Shown piece by piece: positions 32,415 to 42,261 of a stretch of DNA of 64,000 bases. Positions within the stretch are counted from its first letter, which is position 1; each line of letters starts with the position of its first letter. A model generated the notes under the pieces. That model was not told the origin of the DNA, made no database searches, and was given only the letters and a program-made list of their open reading frames with translations. The stretch covers positions 372,001 to 436,000 of the forward strand of contig CAWGKQ010000008.1 in NCBI GenBank assembly GCA_963823245.1. The letters run 5' to 3'. A program made the translations under genes and the position numbers. The stretch is from JAWVFM01 sp963823245. Lineage in GTDB: Bacteria; Actinomycetota; Thermoleophilia; Solirubrobacterales; 70-9.

Positions 32415-33697
32415 GTGCGCCGCCTCCGCGCATCCATAGACAGCCGGCTCGATTCGACCCGCCCGAGAGCGCCGGCTCGTAGGCGCGGCGATGGCTCTCG
32501 GCTTGATCGTCGTTGTGGCCTATGTGCTCGCCACGCGTCCGGACCGCCTCTGCCGGCGACCAGGCCGAGTACAACCAGATGGGGATCTTCTTCACGCACG
32601 GGCACTGGTGGTGGTCGACGCAGCCCTTCGGAATCCCTCACGCCTCGGCGTGGCGGCCCCCGGTCTACCCGCTGTGGGTGGGCTTCTGGTACTGGCTCGG
32701 GGGGGCGGGCGTCACGAAGGTCTTGCTCATCCAGTCCGTGCTCGCCGCGTTGACCGTGGCGCTTTCATGGGCGCTCGCGCGCCGGCTCTTCGGGCCGCGC
32801 ACCGCGATCATCGACGGCCTTCGTCGTGGCTGTCTTTCCGCTCTCCTGGCAGTGGTTCGGCTTGCTCTACACCGAGGCGTTTGCGATCCCGCTGACGCTC
32901 GTGGTGCTGCTCATCTACCTGGACCGGCCACCGACGCGGAGCATCGCCATCGCGACCGGGATCGCGATGGGGATCCTCCTCATGGTCCGGCCCACATCCG
33001 TCTTCATCTTCGCGGGGATATTCGTCGCCTGGGCCGTCGCGGCCGACCTTCGCCGCGCGGCGCGGTTCGCCGGGCTGACCGATCGTCGCGGCCGTCCTCG
33101 TGATCACGCCCTGGGCGATCCGCAATTCGATCGTGGCTCACGGATTCGTGCCGCTGTCGATGCAGGACATGGCGGTTTACGGCACCTTCAGCAGGACCGC
33201 CGCCAACGACCCGATTTCCCCTACGCGTGGCGCCCGTACGCACCTGGCGCCACAGCGCATCCTGAACGACTCGAGCCTGACCGACGCAGAGGTCCGCTCG
33301 AAGCTGACGAACCTCGGGCTCGACTACATCAAGGACCATCCCACTTCACTGCTCGGCGCGTTCTTCTGGAACGGGATCAGTCGCCTGTGGGACATCCGAC
33401 GCCCTTCCACAGCGCTCACGGAGGATGCGTTCGAGGGCCGGACGCCGCCCAGTCGACGAGGTTGGCCTGGCGGATGTACTACGTGTTGGCGCCGCTCGCC
33501 GCCTTCGGCCATGTGGAAGGCACGATCGCGTCGTGCGCTGGTCCTCGGCCTAGTGGCGATGGCCCTCGCCGCATCCGTGGTCTTCACGGTCGGCATCCGG
33601 AACGCGTTACCGCGCGCCCCTCGAGCCGTTGATCGTGATCCTTGCCGACGTCGGCTCTCTTTGCGCGGCACCGGCGCACGGGCACCCGGCCCGCTAG
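32415..33697 (+). CDS. Membrane glycosyltransferase (GT39/ArnT-like), frameshifted
   Basis: No single frame spans it, but successive frames give a continuous GT-C type protein: a first helix GLIVVVAYVLA, then SAGDQAEYNQMG with the luminal Asp, WRPPVYPLWVGFWYWLGG, LLYTEAFAIPLTLVVLLIYL, MVRPTSVFIFAG, VITPWAIRNS, DHPTSLLGAFFWNG, and the terminal RNRYRAPLEPLIVILA before TAG at 33695-33697. Frame changes fall near 32490, 32810, 33080, 33450-33510 and 33605. Probably transfers a sugar from a polyprenyl-phosphate donor. Either a recent pseudogene or error-prone sequence; the latter is favoured. Confidence 0.7.
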
Positions 33698-33717
33698 GAC
33701 GGGCCGCGGAGCGCCGA

Positions 33718-34689
33718 TCACGGTCTTGAGCGCCGGTGACCGAGTGTGGAGGTCGAGCTCGCGGACCTCGACCCGCCGAGGATCGCTCCACCTCCTCGGC
33801 GTCGAGCGTGCCGGCGCCGAGGTGCTGCGTCGACTCGGCGCCGCAGGCGACGCCGTAGGCGAGGCACTCCCGCGGCGACGCGCCCTCGTAACGGGCCGCC
33901 ACGTAGCCCGCGAGGAAGCAGTCGCCCGAGCCAACCGAGGAGACCGGCTCGAGCGGCGGCGTCGCGACCTCGTAGCGGCGACGCTCGGGCCCCTGGCCGA
34001 CGATGGCGACGCAGCCGGCCTCGCGGGTGATGACCGCCTCGCCGGCGCCCATCTCGATCAGGCGGTCGACGCCAAGCGCGAGGTCGTCGGCGTCGTTGAA
34101 CTCGTGGCCGACGGCCTCCTCGGCCTCGCCGACGTTCGGCGCGACGACGGCAGGCTCGGCCTGCAGGCCGGCGCGCATCGAGCTCGCCGTCCGTGTCGAG
34201 GACGCACAGGACGCCAAGGCGGCGAAGCTCGGAGACGAGGCGGGCGTAGACGCCGACGTCGACGCCCTGCGGGACGCTTCCCGCGAGAACGCAGATCGTC
34301 GCCCCCTGCGCGAGGTAGAGGAGCTTCTCGACGAAGCGATCGACCTCGGCGGGGGCGACCTCGGGGCCGCGCTCGTTGATCTCGGTCTGCTCGCCCGAGG
34401 TCGGGTCGATGACCGCGAGGTTCGTGCGCGACTCGCCCGCGATGCGCATGAAGTCGTTGAGGATCGATTCCTCGGCCAGCCGCTCGAGGATCCGCGCGCC
34501 GGTGGCGCCGCCGGCGAGGCCGGTCGCGATCACGGGCCGGCCGAGCAGCTTCAGCGCCCGCGCGACGTTCACGCCCTTTCCTCCCGCGACGGTCCTCGCC
34601 TCGACCGCCCGGTGCCGGCGACCGAGGCGGAAGTTCGGGACGGCGACGGTCCGATCGATCGCCGCGTTCAGGGTCACGGTAAGGATCAC
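33718..34689 (-). CDS. PfkB-family sugar kinase (1-phosphofructokinase-like), frameshifted
   Basis: N-terminal part from GTG 34689 reads ILTVTLNAAIDRTVAVPNF and GGKGVNVARALKLLG, which is typical of the FruK/LacC branch. At about 34180 one extra base moves the frame; the continuation AGLQAEPAVVAPNVGEAEE and the catalytic SVGSGDCFLAG follow in another frame. Joined, it covers a full kinase of about 310-320 residues. The exact C-terminus is unclear. Overlaps the preceding D,D-carboxypeptidase gene by a GTGA. Substrate probably fructose-1-phosphate or tagatose-6-phosphate. Confidence 0.75.
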   Translation of the reverse strand: MILTVTLNAAIDRTVAVPNFRLGRRHRAVEARTVAGGKGVNVARALKLLGRPVIATGLAGGATGARILERLAEESILNDFMRIAGESRTNLAVIDPTSGEQTEINERGPEVAPAEVDRFVEKLLYLAQGATICVLAGSVPQGVDVGVYARLVSELRRLGVLCVLDTDGELDARRPAGRACRRRAERRRGRGGRRPRVQRRRRPRAWRRPPDRDGRRRGGHHPRGRLRRHRRPGARASPLRGRDAAARAGLLGWLGRLLPRGLRGGPLRGRVAAGVPRLRRRLRRRVDAAPRRRHARRRGGGAILGGSRSASSTSTLGHRRSRP

Positions 34690-35919
34690 TCTGAGCCTCT
34701 CCTCCGGTCGAGGAGCCTACCCTCCGCGGGGCGGTCATGACGATGACGGCCAGCGCGAGCCCGGCGGCGAGGGCGATCGCGCCGGTCGACGGCGACCGTC
34801 ATCTCCGACGGCGAGCCGGGAAGCGCCTGCTCGACGCCGCCGGGAGCCGGGCGGCGGCGCGATCGACCGCGCGGCCACGAGCGGAACGGGCCTCGCGGCG
34901 CCCGCCCCGCCGCGCACCTGCGCCCGCCCGAGCGGCCGGCCTCGGCGCACGGGCGGCTCCACCTTGCGCGGGGCATGGACCGCGATCGCCGGCCGCTGCC
35001 CGGCGCGCGAGAAGACCGCACCCGGTGCGCCGCGACGAGCGGCAGCCGTCCGACCGGTCGTTGCACCGCGAGCATGCGCGAGCGCCTGCCCCGATGCGAC
35101 GGCCACCCGCGGGCGGTAGAGCGAGAATCCGTAGCGCAGGAGCTCGAGGCTGTCGCGTCGCGCGCGTACTCCGAGGGCGCGCCGAGGACGGCGGCGACGA
35201 GGGTGACGCCGTGCCGGCGGGCGCGGACGACCAGGCACGTAGCCGCGCGTCGATCGTGTAGCCGGTCTTCACCCCGATGACCCACGGGTAGCGAGCGACC
35301 AGGTCGTTGCGGTTCACCACGGTTCGCACCTCGGCTCCGCCGCGTCAGCGTCTTCCGCGCCGTGTCACGATCCGCGCGAACCGCGGGTTGCGAAGCAGCA
35401 CGCGTGCGAGGTGTGCGAGGTCGCGCGGCGTCGAGTAGTTCCCGGGCGTGTCGACCCCGACCGGGGTCGAGTAATGGGTGTCGGTGAGCCCGAGCGCCGC
35501 CGCGGCGCGGTTCATCTTCGCGACGAACGCCGGAATCGAACCCGCGTCGCCGTCGGCGAGGGTGACCGCGGCGTCCCCCCCGCTCGGCAGCAGCATCCCG
35601 TAGAGCAGGTCGTGCACCGTGTCGCGCTCGCCCGGGTGCAGGCCGAGCAGGGCCTCCCCCGGCTCCGGCTGGTACGGCGGCGCCGTGAGGCGCTCGCGGG
35701 GCCGTAGGTCGCGCAGCGCAAGGTAGGCCGTCATGAGCTTCGTGGTGGAAGCGATCGAGAGCTCGCTGTCGGCGTCGTGCGCGGCGAGCGTGTCGCCGTC
35801 GCGTCGCGTCGATCAGCACCCAGGCGCGGGCGTCGAGGGCCGGCGGCGGCGCCGAGGCGCTCGCTGCCGAGGACCGGCGAGAAGCGCTGCGGCGCGAGCG
35901 CCGCAGCCGCGAGGCTCAG
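34686..35919 (-). CDS. D-alanyl-D-alanine carboxypeptidase (PBP5/DacA-like), frameshifted
   Basis: S11 serine peptidase that trims the last D-Ala. Joined across frames: signal-like LAAAALAPQ, LDARAWVLIDA, catalytic SxxK as S-T-T-K in SIASTTKLMTAYLA, LLPSGGDAAVTLA where an SxN motif is expected, HYSTPVGVDTPGNYST, WVIGVKTGYT (KTG) and LVVRARRHGVTLVAAVLGA; a C-terminal membrane helix IALAAGLALAVIVM follows. Frame changes near 35800, 35335, 35245, 35100 and 34740. Start probably at 35919, where CTGA replaces an expected ATGA. The Asn of SxN reads Gly here. Confidence 0.75.
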
Positions 35920-36279
35920 CCGCCGTTGGCGAGCTGGCGGCAGCCGTCGGAACGAGGTCGACGCAGTTCTCCGGCTGGAGCTGCTGCGGAGTCGAGGTTC
36001 GGGTTGAGCTTCTTGATCAGCTCGGGGCTGACGCCCTCGGCCGAGGCGATGGAGCTGAAGTTGTCGCCCGCCTTGACGACGTAGTAGTCGTCCTTCGGTC
36101 CGGTCGTGTGCCTGGGTCGCCGTCTTGCTGGTGTCGGTGCCGGAGCTCGAGCTCTTGACGGCCGAGGAGATGAGGGCGACGACGACCACGCCGACGATGA
36201 TCAGCGCGAGGACGGCGAGCACCCTCGGAGCCATATTCCGCGACGGCTTCTCGGGATAGGTGCTGGCCACGGATTGCAT
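35916..36279 (-). CDS. Membrane-anchored LysM-domain protein, frameshifted
   Basis: ATG 36277-36279. About 120 residues: a cytoplasmic N-terminus, one membrane helix (VLAVLALIIVGVVVVALIS, residues ~20-38), a Ser/Thr linker and a LysM module DYYVVKAGDNFSSIASAEGV...LIKKLNPNLD. LysM binds GlcNAc-containing glycans such as peptidoglycan. Two frame changes (near 36110 and 36005) are needed to read through; after the second the expected ending QQLQPENCVDLVP appears. Directly precedes the D,D-carboxypeptidase. Confidence 0.75.
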
Positions 36280-36405
36280 GCCTTGATGGATTCTCGCCAG
36301 GCGCGCGGGCGCGCTTGCGCCCGTAATGGTACCCGCGAAGCGCGATTCGGCGCGATCGGAGGCGCTCGCAAGCCGCCGCCCAGGCCGGATCGGCCGGTTC
36401 CGTCC

Positions 36406-37220
36406 TCACGCCCGGCTGAGCGACCAGAGCTCGTCGCGCAGCTCGGCGGCGGCCGCCGCGGGATCGGGCGCCCGCGAGATGCCGCGCGAGACCGGGACCA
36501 GGATCGAGGCCGGGTCGGGCCGAGAGCCGGTCCGAGATCGGCCGCGCTCGCGCCCTGCGCCCCCACGCCCGGGAGGAGGAAGACCGAGCGGGGCATCAGC
36601 TCGCGCAGCCGGCCGAGGCGCTCGGGCGCCGTCGCGCCCACCACGGCGCCCATGCCGGAAAGCCCGCCGGCGCCGTCGAGGCGCGCGCTCGCGCGGCGAC
36701 CATCGCGGCCAGCCGCTCGTGGAGCGGCCCGTCGGGCGTCGGAAGGTCGAGGACGTCGGCGGCGCCGGGATTCGAGGTGCGCACCAGGCAGAAGAGCCCG
36801 GCCCCGCGCGCCGACGCCGCCTCGACCCAGGGCTCGAGCGAGTCGGCGCCGAGCAGCGGGTTGACGGTCGACGGCGTCGGCGCCGAGGCCGCGCCTCCGA
36901 GAGGAGCCCGCGCGCGTACACGGCCGCCGTGTGCGGGACGTCGCCGCGCTTGGCGTCGGCGATCACGAGCAGGCCGGCGCGCGCGCGCTGCGCCGACGAC
37001 CCGCTCGAGCGCCGGCCACCCGGCGCGCCGAGCCGCTCGAAGCAGGCGAGCTGGGGCTTGGCCGCGACGCAGGCGCGGCCCGCCTGCTCGATCAGCCGCA
37101 GGCAGTCGGCGATGGCGGCCTCGGCATCGTCGGCCGGCCGGGTCGAGCCCGAGGCAGAGCTGGCTGCGGCGCTCGGCGACGAGCCGCGGCCAGGCGGTCG
37201 GCGAAGGGAGCGGCGCTCAA
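36406..37220 (-). CDS. pyrF: Orotidine-5'-phosphate decarboxylase (type 2), frameshifted
   Basis: Final step of UMP synthesis. Segments in different frames line up to one type 2 PyrF: start TTG 37220 (LSAAPFADRLAA), QLCLGLDP, VIADAKRGDVPHTAAVYARG with the catalytic DxK, RTSNPGAADVLDLPTPDG, GAVVGATAPERLGRLRELMP, FLLPGVGAQGASAADL and the ending AAAAELRDELWSLSRA. At least five frame changes. A pyrimidine-synthesis gene is unlikely to be lost, which favours sequencing error. Lies 35 bp after hup. Confidence 0.8.
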
Positions 37221-37255
37221 GCCGGCGCCGCCGCCGTTCGCCGCGACCGGCGCTG

Positions 37256-37528
37256 CTAGCCCTTGACCTCGGACTTCAGGCCGGCGCCGGCCGAGAACTT
37301 CGGCACCCTGCCGCCCGCGATGGTGATCCGCTCGCGCGTGCGGGGGTTGACGCCCTGGCGCGGCGCGCGCTCGGCGACGCTGAACTTGCCGAAGCCGGTG
37401 AAGTTGACCTCGCCGCCGCCCTTGAGCGTGGCGGTGATCCCGTCGAGCACCGCGTCGACCGCGTCGGAGGCGGCCTTCTTGCTGTCGAAATTGCCGGCGA
37501 TGCGGTCTACGAACTCAGCCTTGGTCAA
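37256..37528 (-). CDS. hup: HU-family DNA-binding protein
   Basis: 90 residues, intact. TTG 37526-37528 is chosen because AGGAGG lies 8 bp upstream and the protein then begins LTKAEFVDRIA as in HU. GEVNFTGFGKFSVAERAPRQGVNPRT carries the conserved core and the PRxGxNP DNA-intercalating loop. No basic C-terminal tail of the mycobacterial type. Notable as one of the few undamaged frames between 32.4 and 40 kb. Confidence 0.95.
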   Translation of the reverse strand: MTKAEFVDRIAGNFDSKKAASDAVDAVLDGITATLKGGGEVNFTGFGKFSVAERAPRQGVNPRTRERITIAGGRVPKFSAGAGLKSEVKG

Positions 37529-37600
37529 GGTGGATTCCTCCTGTTTGGGGTCTTCGGAAGCGCTGGCAACATAACAACCGCCCAGGATCGCGCCGGACGC

Positions 37601-37846
37601 CTGCGTCGTGCGTGGATCGTGGTCGCGGTCTGGTTGGCCTGTGCGTCCGCGGTCGGATGCGGCGGCTGAGGCGCACCGGAGCCGCGTCCGCAGACCCCGC
37701 CCAAGGACTTCTTCGGCGTCGACGGTCAGTCGCTGCGGCCACTCGCAGGCACCGCCTCCGCCCCGCTGCTCGACAAGCAGCTCGGCGCCATCGCGTACCT
37801 CGACGAGGTCGGACACCTCAAGCCGAAGGGACGCGGCTCCTGCTAG
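37601..37846 (+). CDS. Putative small lipoprotein, interrupted
   Basis: A frame from about 37601 encodes RRAWIVVAVWLACASAVGC, a plausible lipoprotein signal and lipobox, then hits an in-frame TGA at 37667-37669. Beyond it the same frame continues as PEPRPQTPPKDFFGVDGQ and ends with TAG 37844-37846. No ATG, GTG or TTG precedes the signal sequence, so the start is unclear. Either a damaged lipoprotein gene or a sequence error. Its stop shares a CTAG with the convergent oxidoreductase gene. Confidence 0.4.
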
Positions 37847-39248
37847 CTCGGAGACCCGACGAAGGCCCCCGACGGATCGAGCGCAAGCAGGCCCCTGACG
37901 ACCTCCTCGGCCTCGCGAACCGCGTAGTTGGTCCCCCGATCCTCGGGATAGACCTGCGTCGTGTTGGCGAGGTAGAGCCCGGGCACGCCGGTGTCGAGCG
38001 GCGGAATGCGGTCGCGGTGGCCGACGGGGACACCGGCTGCGCGGCCGGCTCGCGGAGCAGCCAGCGCTGCTTGATCCAACGAGCGGTCGAAGCCGGGTTG
38101 ACGCTGCGCAGGCCGGGCTCGTAGAGGTCGAGCAGCTCGTCCGTGTCCAGCCCGAGCAGCTCGTGGTCCCGGCGCGAGGTAGTTCGCGACGTAGAGGAAA
38201 CGGCGGCCGCCGTAGCGCTCCGGCGTCGACGAGGTTCGTGTGCTCGATCAGGCCGACGAACGGCGAGCTCGGTGTCGGCGACGTTCGTCCAGTAGAAGGG
38301 CGTGAACGGCGGTCGAGCTCGAGCAGCAGGCAGAGCGCCGTGAAGTACTCGATCGACCGCGTCCGCCCGAGGTACGCGTCGCCGACCTCGGCGGCGAGCG
38401 CCGGGTCGAGCAGCTGGCGAAGACGTCTGAGGCAGGGTTGCGATCACCGCGTCGTAGCGCTCCGGCTCGCCCGCCGCCTCGAACGCGCGCGGGTCGTGGC
38501 CGCGGCGGAACGAGCCGGGCCGCGCCGGGCCAGACCCGAAGCCCTCGCTGCGGCCGAGCCGCGCCGCCGGGCGGTCGATCAGCACCCGTCCGCCCCGCTC
38601 CTCGATGAGGTCGCGCAGGCGTACGAACAGCGACTCCGAAGCTGCCCCCGGGTAGCCGAGCAGCTCCTGCTTGGCCTCCTCGCCCGAGACCTGGCGGCGC
38701 AGTCGAAGCTTGCTCCACAGCCACGACCATCGAGATGTCGTCCGCCTGGTCGCCGAACTTCCCGTACAGCAGCGGGCCCCAGACCTTCTCCCAGGCCTGC
38801 GCTGCCCATCGCGCTGCTCGATCCAGTCGGCGCGATCGTGATCGACTCGAATGGCTCGACCGAGTGCGCCCGCCGCTGCAGCCACAGCACGGCCAGGCCC
38901 ATCCGAACTCGGGTCGAGCGGCGGCATCGGCTTGAAGCGGAGAAGGTCGAGCGGCGTCGTGAACGGATGCAGCGCCCGTCGGCGAAGATCGCCGACGCTC
39001 GACGGCCGCCACTCGAGCTCGCCGGCAGCCGATCTCGCTCGCAGAGCGGCGGCGATGTGCGCGGTCGCTCGTGAACAGGTGGTGGTAGTAGCGCTCGAGC
39101 AGGTGCGCCGTCGCCGACGTCGATCGTCGCGGCCTGCCCGCCGAGTCCGGGCCAGCGCTCGTAGACGTCGACCTCGTGCCCGGCCTGCGTCAGCCGATGC
39201 GCCGCCGTCGAGGCCGGCGACGCCGGCGCCGAGCACCGCGACCCTCAT
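37843..39248 (-). CDS. FAD/NAD(P)-dependent oxidoreductase (amine oxidase-like), frameshifted
   Basis: Starts MRVAVLGAGVAGL, the dinucleotide-binding loop. Segments in all three frames then give a full-length flavoprotein of about 460 residues: HPFTTPLDLLRFKPMP, WEKVWGPLLYGKFGDQADDISM, ELLGYPGGSFESLFVRLRDLIEERGGRVL, PERYDAVIATLP, FTPFYWTNVADTEL, LLGLDTDELLDLYEPGLRSVNP and VPGLYLANTTQVYPEDRGTNYAV. Such proteins (protoporphyrinogen oxidase/HpnE superfamily) occur in polysaccharide loci; substrate unknown. Many frame changes. ATG overlaps the methyltransferase stop; ends on the shared CTAG. Confidence 0.7.
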
Positions 39249-40058
39249 CCTGCGTCCTTGTAGCCGAGTCCGAACAGGTCGTTGCCCAAGAACATCCGGA
39301 TCGGCCGGAGCGCCGCGACACGCTGGCCGAGCCGCACGATCGGGCTGTCGAACCCCTCGAGGAGGTGGAACTGCCCCGAGCGCAGGACGTCAGGGTCGAG
39401 CCAGACTTCGTAGCGCTCGAAGCCCGCGTCCCCCATCGCTCGCTTCAGCTGGCCCACGCTGAGCTCGTTCGTGTGATAGGTGTCGCAGAGCTCGAACCAG
39501 TGGTCGACCTTCGCGGCGATGTCACGGTGGCCGAGGACCTTGACCGCCGGGCGGGCGACCGGCCACCCGTACTGGCGGAAGAGCCGATTCGGCGCCGTGT
39601 GGGTAAGGAGCATCCCCCCCGGGCGAAGCACGCGGCGGAACTCGCGAAAGGCCGGGACCATCTGCGGCGGATCGAGGTGCTCGATGACATCGGAGTACTC
39701 GATCCGATCGAAGGTCTCGTCCGGCCAGGGCAGCTCGGTCACGCTGCCGACCCTGATGTCGGCTGTCGGGTAGTCGGCGAGGGTCTCTCGGGTGAGCCCC
39801 ACGGCGCTCTCGGAATAGTCGATTCCAGCCACCTCCGCGCCCGCGTGGGCGCAGGCGAGCAGCACCTCGCCGCGCCCACATCCGGCGTCGAGAACCCTCA
39901 TCCCGGGCACGGACGCCGAGCAGGTCGAGGTGCTTCGACTTGTTGAACGAGACCCCTCCCGCCCTGTACTCGTCGAGGCCCTCGCAGACGGGCGAGAGGA
40001 AATAGTCCCGGTCGTATGCCTCGGGCGGGATCGATTGGGGCTCGGGCTGCGAAACCAC
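39245..40058 (-). CDS. Class I SAM-dependent methyltransferase, one frameshift
   Basis: About 270 residues. N-terminal segment AYDRDYFLSPVCEGLDEY reads in one frame, then one extra base near 39909 moves to the frame with MRVLDAGCGRGEVLLACAHAGAEVAGIDYSE (SAM motif I), DRIEYSDVIEHLDPPQ and FRRVLRPGGMLLTHTAPNR. The C-terminus is helical. Start taken as GTG 40056-40058; ATG 40085 is an alternative, but it leaves only 16 bp to the divergent gene at 40102. Substrate probably a glycan or lipid-linked sugar from context. Confidence 0.8.
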
Positions 40059-40084
40059 CGCGGAACATTCGCATAGTCCGGGCA

Positions 40085-40090
40085 TAGGGT
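40085..40090 (+). promoter_or_regulatory. Putative -10 hexamer TAGGGT
   Basis: TAGGGT ends 11 bp before ATG 40102. Confidence 0.35.
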
Positions 40091-40101
40091 TCCGCGGGCC
40101 C

Positions 40102-42261
40102 ATGTCCTACTTCGTCGGGCTGCTGTTCTTCCTCGGCACCTGGGGTTCGGCCCTCGGTGCGGCCTGGCTCGGGGTCGCTCGCCGCCTGCCTCACCTTCGC
40201 GGCACGACTCGCTTCCTCGCCTGGGCGATCCTCGCGACCGCGGCCGTGATCGCCTCGGTGCTCGTCCCCGCCGCGCTCGGGATCCTCACCCGAGGGACCG
40301 CCCTCGCCTGCGCCCTGGGGCTCGCGGCAATCGCCTGGCGGCTGCCCGCGACCAGCCGGGACGGGGCGGCGGGCTTTCCGTCGCCGACCGGCGCGGGTCG
40401 CGCGATCGACCGCGCGCTCGCCGCCATCGGCGTCGTCGGATTCGCGCTGTGGCTCTTCCTCGTCGCACTCCACTACGACGCCTCCGCGCCCTCCGGCTTC
40501 GACGCCGCGAGCGCCTACCTGCCGACCGCCGCCCGCTGGATCCAGACCGGGTCGATCTGGCACATCGCCGACTGGGTCCCTGGCCTCTTCTACGGCTCTG
40601 GCCCCGGGAACGGGAGCCTGATCGTCGCCTCCGCGATCCTCCCCTGGCACGACGACTTCGTCGCGCGCTTCGCCATCTATCCGTTCGTCGCCCTCACCGC
40701 GCTCGCGCTTTACGCGCTCGCCCGCGAGCTCCGGGCCCCGCCCCCGGCGGCGGCGCTTTTTGGCGTGATGCTCACGTCGACTCCAGTCGTCGTCCGGCCC
40801 GGCCTCGTCGACGCCCTCCTGGACCCGGTCCTCTACGCGGCCTTCGCCGCGGGCCTCGTCTTCGGGGTCCGCTACCAACGCACCGGTGCGACCTCGGACC
40901 TCGTGCTCGCCTCGCTCTCGCTTGGGGTCGCGTTCGGAACGAAGTTCTACGGCTACACCGCGGTCGCGGCCGTGGTCGCCGTCTGGATCGTGGCGAGGCT
41001 CGTGTCGCGCGTCCGCGTCCGGAAGATCGCGCGCGAGACCGCTCTCGCCGGGGCCATCATCCTCGGTGCCGGGGGCATCTGGCTGCTGCGAGACTGGATC
41101 GCGGCAGGGAACCCGCTGCTGCCGCTCGACATCCACGTCCTCGGGACGACGATCTTCGCCGCCCCGCCCGACCCGCAGCGCTACCTGGCCTCGACCCTCG
41201 CGGACTACCTCGGCAGCCCAAGCGTCTGGAGCAATTACCTGATTCACGAGTTCCGGATCGGCGTCGGGCTCCCGCTTGCGGTGCTGGCGGCGGGGGTGGT
41301 CGCGTCCGCGGGCGCCGTCGTCGCCCGCCGGCGCTCGCAACCACCGGCCGATCGCGATGGCGTCGCAACGGCCCTCATCGCGCTCACCTTCGTGCTGGCG
41401 GCCGTCTACGCGCTCACGCCCTACTCCGCTCCAGGGCCGCCCGGAATGCCGTTCGCGGCGGCAAGCAACATTCGCTACGGGGTCCCGGCGACGATCGCCG
41501 CGATCGGAGTCGTGGGCTGGCTCGCGGCGCGGTGCCGCGGCGGCTGGCTCGTGGTCGTGGAGGTGGCCGCGCTCGTCGCGACCGTGGACGCTCTGCGCGT
41601 CGGAACGACCACCGCGCCGTCCACCGTCTGGCTCGCCCTCGCCCTCGCCGCCGCGGGCGTCACCGTCGCGGTGCTCGCCGGCGGACGACCGGGCCGCTCA
41701 TGGAGGCCGTCGAAGCGGCACGTTGCCATCGCCGTGGCCGCGATCGCGGTCGCGGCGGTCGTGGCCGGCGCCGTCCTGAAGCCGCGCTACGACGACAGGC
41801 GCTACCGCGGCGCCGACCCGGCGCTCGACTCGGTGCTCGACCACACCCGCTTCGACGCGGCCGTCGGGCTCGCCGGCTCCTGGACCGTGCAGGGCGTAGC
41901 GCCCATCTACCCGGCGTTCGGAGGGCGGCTCCAGAACTCGGTTACCTTCATCGGGCCGGTCATGGAGGGGCTGCTGCGGCGTTACGTGCGGGCGGCGCCC
42001 TTCCACGCCGCACTACGCCGGGGCGGCTACCAGGTCCTGGTGCTCGGGCGGGTCCGCCACATCGGACTACCACGCGGACGGGTCAGCCTCTACGCGACGC
42101 AGCTGCCCCGCCCGCTCGCGGTCCCGCCCGAGGAGCGCTGGGCGCGAGCCGTCGGCTACTGCGAGGTCGCCCGAAGCCAGCGATTCGTCGTCATGGCGGC
42201 TCCCGGGTTCAGCGCGGGGCGGCCAGGAGCGCCAGGCGCCCGCTGCGCGCAATCGTCCTGA
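40102..42261 (+). CDS. Large multi-pass membrane protein, glycosyltransferase (GT-C)-like
   Basis: 719 residues, intact. Begins MSYFVGLLFFLGTWGSALGAAW; at least ten membrane helices spread over the first 560 residues, with a large loop after the third containing HYDASAPSGFDAASAYLPTAARW and later RDWIAAGNPLLPLD, a pattern seen in GT-C/ArnT-like transferases that use polyprenyl-phosphate sugars. The last 160 residues are an extracytoplasmic domain. Exact family not certain. A short antisense relative of its C-terminus lies immediately downstream (42209-42438). Confidence 0.75.
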   Translation: MSYFVGLLFFLGTWGSALGAAWLGVARRLPHLRGTTRFLAWAILATAAVIASVLVPAALGILTRGTALACALGLAAIAWRLPATSRDGAAGFPSPTGAGRAIDRALAAIGVVGFALWLFLVALHYDASAPSGFDAASAYLPTAARWIQTGSIWHIADWVPGLFYGSGPGNGSLIVASAILPWHDDFVARFAIYPFVALTALALYALARELRAPPPAAALFGVMLTSTPVVVRPGLVDALLDPVLYAAFAAGLVFGVRYQRTGATSDLVLASLSLGVAFGTKFYGYTAVAAVVAVWIVARLVSRVRVRKIARETALAGAIILGAGGIWLLRDWIAAGNPLLPLDIHVLGTTIFAAPPDPQRYLASTLADYLGSPSVWSNYLIHEFRIGVGLPLAVLAAGVVASAGAVVARRRSQPPADRDGVATALIALTFVLAAVYALTPYSAPGPPGMPFAAASNIRYGVPATIAAIGVVGWLAARCRGGWLVVVEVAALVATVDALRVGTTTAPSTVWLALALAAAGVTVAVLAGGRPGRSWRPSKRHVAIAVAAIAVAAVVAGAVLKPRYDDRRYRGADPALDSVLDHTRFDAAVGLAGSWTVQGVAPIYPAFGGRLQNSVTFIGPVMEGLLRRYVRAAPFHAALRRGGYQVLVLGRVRHIGLPRGRVSLYATQLPRPLAVPPEERWARAVGYCEVARSQRFVVMAAPGFSAGRPGAPGARCAQSS

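Noticed and set aside
32415..40058. A pseudogene island produced by transposition or phage
   Set aside because: No transposase, integrase, terminal repeats or composition change; the genes are ordinary chromosomal ones and the breaks look like indel errors.
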